DNA from: Pseudomonas fluorescens
GTDB lineage: Bacteria; Pseudomonadota; Gammaproteobacteria; Pseudomonadales; Pseudomonadaceae
Reading direction: 5' to 3'
Assembly: GCF_902498195.1 (NCBI RefSeq)
Contig: NZ_CABVIY010000003.1
Location: 248,001-312,000, forward strand
DNA: 64,000 nucleotides
The position numbers were made by a program, and so were the translations under genes. A model generated the notes under the pieces. It was not told the origin of the DNA. It saw only the letters and a list, made by a program, of their open reading frames with translations, and did no database searches. Positions 60,941-64,000 of this stretch are shown here, in pieces. The stretch's first letter is position 1. Every line of letters starts with the position of its first letter.

Positions 60941-63900
60941 TCAGTAAACATCCCGCAAATAACGCTTCTGCTCGCTCAACTGGCGCCAGTAGTCCGCGGC
61001 GCCTTCGGTGCACAAGCCGCCATGGTCCTGGGCGATCGCGCGCAGGGCCTGGTCGACATCCCTGGCCATGCACGAGGCATCGCCGCAGATGTACAACTGC
61101 GCGCCTTCCTGTAGCCAGCGCCACAGTTCGGCACCCTGTTCGCGCAGGCGGTCCTGCACGTAGATCTTCTGCGCCTGATCACGGGAGAAGGCCAGGCTCA
61201 GGTGCGTCAGCAGGCCATCGTGCTGCATGCCTTGCAGTTCCTCGCGGTAGTAGAAATCGCTGGCGGCGTGCTGCTCGCCGAAGAACAGCCAGTTCTTGCC
61301 CTGGTCGCCCCGTGCGCGGCGCTCTTGCAGGAAAGCGCGAAACGGCGCGACGCCGGTGCCGGGGCCGATCATGATCATTGGCCGGTCGCCATCGGCCGGG
61401 GCGCGGAAGTGTTTGGAGGGCTGCACGAACACCGGCACCGGGCCGTCCTTGGCGCGGTCGGCGAGGAAGGTCGAGGACACCCCTTTGCGCTTGCCATAGC
61501 GCACGGCGGCCACCGTCAGATGGACTTCCTGCGGGTATGCCTTGGGGCTGGAGGCGATGGAATACAGGCGAGGTTGCAGACGCTTGAGGGTGCCCAGCAG
61601 CTCGCTGGCCGAGCACTCGACCGGGAATTGCTGCAGGACGTCCGCCAGTTGCCGGCCCCACAGCCAGTCTTTCAATTCAGCCTTGCGTTCGCTGCCCAGC
61701 AGCTGCTTCAACGCCGGGTTGCGGCTGCGCTCGGCGATGAAGGCCAGGGTGTCGCTGTTGGGCCGGGCGATTTCGAAATGTTCGGTCAGGGCCTGATGCA
61801 GTGGCAGTTCACCGACTTTGTCGACCTTCACTGTGGTGTCAGCACCCAGGCGCGTCAGTTCGAGCATTTCGGCCACCAGCCCGGGGCAGTTGCGCGGAAT
61901 GACGCCCAAGGCATCGCCCGCTTCGTAGTGCAGTCCGGAGTCGGCCAGCGCCAGGGAAAACAGGCGGGTTTCCTTGTTGCTGCTCTGTTGATTGAGGTGC
62001 AGGTTGCTGAGCAGGCGCGAGGCATAGGGCTTGGCTTTGCATGGCGTCGCGACAGCGTTGGAGACCGCCACCGGGGAGGGCACGACCGTCGACGCTTGCA
62101 GTGACTTCAGCAGGTCGGCCAGCCACTGCTCCGCACGGGCCTCGAACTCGGTGTCGCAATCGACTCGCTCCAGCAATCGCGTGGCTCCCAGCTCCTGGAG
62201 GCGCTGATCGAGTTGTTTACCGTGCTGGCAGAACTGCTCGTAGTTCGGGTCACCCAGGGCCAGCACCGCGAAACGAAGGGACTCCAGGCGTGTCTCGGCA
62301 CGGCTCAGGCTGTGCCAGAAACCTTCGCCGTTGTCTGGCGGATCGCCGTCACCGAAGGTGCTGCTGATCACGGCCAGGGTGCGGGTGCTGGCCAGTTTGC
62401 TGGCCGGGAAATCGGCCATCGCGCTCAACTCGACGGCGATGCCGCCCTCGCGCAAGCGTGCGGCAAAACGTTCGGCCAGGGCTTCGGCGTTTCCGGTTTG
62501 CGAGGCCCACAACAGCGTGACGGCCGCGGTGTTTACGGACGAATCAAGGCCGTCGGCAAGGGCTGGGGCCGCGCCCTCGACCCGGCTGAACAAACCGCCC
62601 AGCACGCCATCGAGCCAGAGCCGGGTCTCGCTGGACATCGGCGCGCTGGCCGGCAGCACAGGCACGCCAGCGGCCACGCGGCCCGCGGTGGATTGCAGGC
62701 CACTGACGAAACCGGCGAGGTACTGGCGCTCCTGTTCATTGAGCGTCGGCGGGGGCAGGCGACGGATGCCGGCGATATCGGCGAATGCCTCGATGCTCGA
62801 CATGGCAAGTTCCTCTGGCAAGGGGGATACGGGGAGCGGTTCATCGGCCGGCGCGGGCACGTCGAGGAACTGGTGCTCGATCAGGGCGACCCGTTGCAGG
62901 GCAACGGCGCAGAACTTGAATTCGGGCTGCAGCGAAATCGGGTCGACCGCATCATGGGTGACGGCGTTGATCGCCAGGTGTTCACCGAACACATCGTTCC
63001 AGTGAAAGGGCGCAAAGCAATTGCCCGGGCGCACCCGGTCGGTCAGCGCTGCCGGCAGCACGGCGCGGCCACGGGCGGAACGCACTTCGACGTGGTCCTT
63101 GTCGCGAATGCCCAAGCGCGCTGCATCGTCCGGATGAATCTCGATGAAGGGACCGGGGTTGAGTTTGTTGAGGGTCGCGACCTTGCCGGTCTTGGTCAGG
63201 GTGTGCCACTGATGCTGCAATCGGCCGGTGTTGAGGACAAAGGGAAACTGCTCGTCCGGCATTTCCGCCGGTGCCATGTGCGGGCGGGCGAGGAAGATGC
63301 CTTTGCCGCGCTCGGTGGGGAAAGCGATGGCTGGCGGGTTGCCGTCGGCGTCGATCCTGAGGGCCTGGCTCACGCCGTCGTTCAGGTAGCGAATCGGGTG
63401 GCGGTGCTGCGTATCGTTTTCAGCGCAGGGCCATTGCAGCGGTTGTTCCCGAAGGCGCGCATGGCTCGCACCGCGAATGTCATAGCCGGTCTTGGGATTC
63501 CAGGCGCGCTTGATCTCTTCAAACACGTCGCTGGCCGAGGTGTAGGTGAACGCATCCGCGAAGCCCATCGCGCACGCCACCCGGGCAATGATCTGCCAGT
63601 CGGCCAGGGCCTCGCCGGGTGGCTCGACCGCCTGTTGCATCAGCGTCAGGTTGCGTTCGGAGTTGATCATCACGCCTTCGGCTTCGGCCCAGAGTGCACC
63701 GGGCAGGAGGATGTCGGCGTAGCGGTTGGTCTCGGTGTCGAGGTAGGCATCCTGGGTGATGACCAGCTCGGCGCTGCGCAGGCCGTCGATCACGGTCTGG
63801 CGATTGGGCACCGACGCCACCGGGTTGGTGCAGATGATCCAGCAGGCCTTGATCCGTCCGTCGGCCATTTGCTCGAACAGGTCCACGGTGCCGCCGCCGA

Positions 63901-64000
63901 CACCGCGCGGCAGGCTGTCGCGCGGGATGTCCCACAGGTCCTCGATGAACGCCCGGTCCGCCTCGACCAGCGTTGAACGCTGGCCGGGCAGGCCGGGGCC
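60941..64000 (-). CDS. Fused assimilatory nitrate reductase/sulfite-reductase-type flavoprotein, 3' part
   Basis: The frame is open to the right edge; 1020 codons (1019 residues plus stop) are visible and the N-terminal part is missing. The first about 330 residues are the end of a molybdopterin oxidoreductase (NasA type: CWIICTNPVASVPN, VEVRSARGRAVLPA and DPISLQPEFKFCAVAL). A linker leads to a flavodoxin domain (LLWASQTGNAEALAE, SSTFGDGDPPDNGEGF). A CysJ-like FAD/NADPH reductase follows (RLYSIASSPKAYP, GPGTGVAPFRAFLQERR, YICGDASCMARDVDQAL). This single chain would take electrons from NADPH to nitrate for nitrogen assimilation. Such fusions are known in Pseudomonas. Confidence 0.93.
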   Translation of the reverse strand, partial: GPGLPGQRSTLVEADRAFIEDLWDIPRDSLPRGVGGGTVDLFEQMADGRIKACWIICTNPVASVPNRQTVIDGLRSAELVITQDAYLDTETNRYADILLPGALWAEAEGVMINSERNLTLMQQAVEPPGEALADWQIIARVACAMGFADAFTYTSASDVFEEIKRAWNPKTGYDIRGASHARLREQPLQWPCAENDTQHRHPIRYLNDGVSQALRIDADGNPPAIAFPTERGKGIFLARPHMAPAEMPDEQFPFVLNTGRLQHQWHTLTKTGKVATLNKLNPGPFIEIHPDDAARLGIRDKDHVEVRSARGRAVLPAALTDRVRPGNCFAPFHWNDVFGEHLAINAVTHDAVDPISLQPEFKFCAVALQRVALIEHQFLDVPAPADEPLPVSPLPEELAMSSIEAFADIAGIRRLPPPTLNEQERQYLAGFVSGLQSTAGRVAAGVPVLPASAPMSSETRLWLDGVLGGLFSRVEGAAPALADGLDSSVNTAAVTLLWASQTGNAEALAERFAARLREGGIAVELSAMADFPASKLASTRTLAVISSTFGDGDPPDNGEGFWHSLSRAETRLESLRFAVLALGDPNYEQFCQHGKQLDQRLQELGATRLLERVDCDTEFEARAEQWLADLLKSLQASTVVPSPVAVSNAVATPCKAKPYASRLLSNLHLNQQSSNKETRLFSLALADSGLHYEAGDALGVIPRNCPGLVAEMLELTRLGADTTVKVDKVGELPLHQALTEHFEIARPNSDTLAFIAERSRNPALKQLLGSERKAELKDWLWGRQLADVLQQFPVECSASELLGTLKRLQPRLYSIASSPKAYPQEVHLTVAAVRYGKRKGVSSTFLADRAKDGPVPVFVQPSKHFRAPADGDRPMIMIGPGTGVAPFRAFLQERRARGDQGKNWLFFGEQHAASDFYYREELQGMQHDGLLTHLSLAFSRDQAQKIYVQDRLREQGAELWRWLQEGAQLYICGDASCMARDVDQALRAIAQDHGGLCTEGAADYWRQLSEQKRYLRDVY

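Overview
The window is chromosomal DNA of a Pseudomonas, most likely of the fluorescens group. The support is high GC, AcnB, MiaE, DUF1652, DUF1289, MipA/OmpV and Rof family genes, a fused nitrate reductase/flavoprotein reductase, and many dispersed palindromes of two kinds: REPIN-type pairs built on GTGGGAGCGGGCTTGCTCGC, and TGTAGGAGCTGCCG..GCTGCGATC palindromes. No phage, IS element, CRISPR array, rRNA or tRNA was seen. Everything here was read by eye; no database search was possible, so family names rest on recognised motifs.

Layout. (1) 1-8.3 kb, minus strand: a catabolic block with a LysR regulator, two paralogous amidohydrolases, a UbiD-type decarboxylase, its UbiX-type flavin prenyltransferase, a COG0523 metallochaperone GTPase, an NCS2 nucleobase permease and a cyclic-amidine deaminase that runs off the left edge. 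(2) 8.4-11.9 kb, plus: a two-subunit molybdenum hydroxylase (2Fe-2S subunit and Tat-exported MoCo subunit) with its own LysR gene. Together these look like uptake, hydroxylation, deamination, decarboxylation and ring opening of an unidentified N-heteroaromatic compound. (3) 12-20 kb: a triple-PAS LuxR regulator, DUF1652 protein, small lipoprotein, SDR plus phosphotransferase-like kinase, 2-hydroxyacid dehydrogenase, TetR/tautomerase pair and an SdaC-type amino acid transporter. (4) 20-28.7 kb: housekeeping and stress genes: acnB, DUF1289 protein, tandem universal stress protein with a consensus Anr box, miaE, a two-component system and a MipA-like outer membrane protein.

(5) 28.8-34.3 kb: GFA protein, LysR, a divergent agmatine-deiminase-like enzyme with a polyamine-type binding protein, then ohrR and two tandem ohr genes with three matching operator-like palindromes. 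(6) 34.4-45.6 kb: LysR/SDR pair, a 3 x 119 bp tandem repeat, a Rof-containing three-gene operon divergent from a Cys-rich MarR protein, a regulator/beta-propeller pair, a second GFA protein, and a leuCD-like isomerase pair with LysR and SDR neighbours but no leuB. A secreted protein with 13-residue repeats closes the block.

(7) 46-58.2 kb: two paralogous FadR-type GntR regulators, a betaine/choline-type ABC importer with two permeases, a DJ-1/AraC regulator, an FAD amine oxidoreductase, an MFS transporter, a DapA-family lyase and an aldehyde dehydrogenase. These look like one uptake-and-catabolism locus for a quaternary or secondary amine. (8) 58.4-64 kb, minus: a CAP-domain secreted protein, a Cys-rich SufR-like regulator cotranscribed with a periplasmic helical protein, and the 3' part of the fused assimilatory nitrate reductase.
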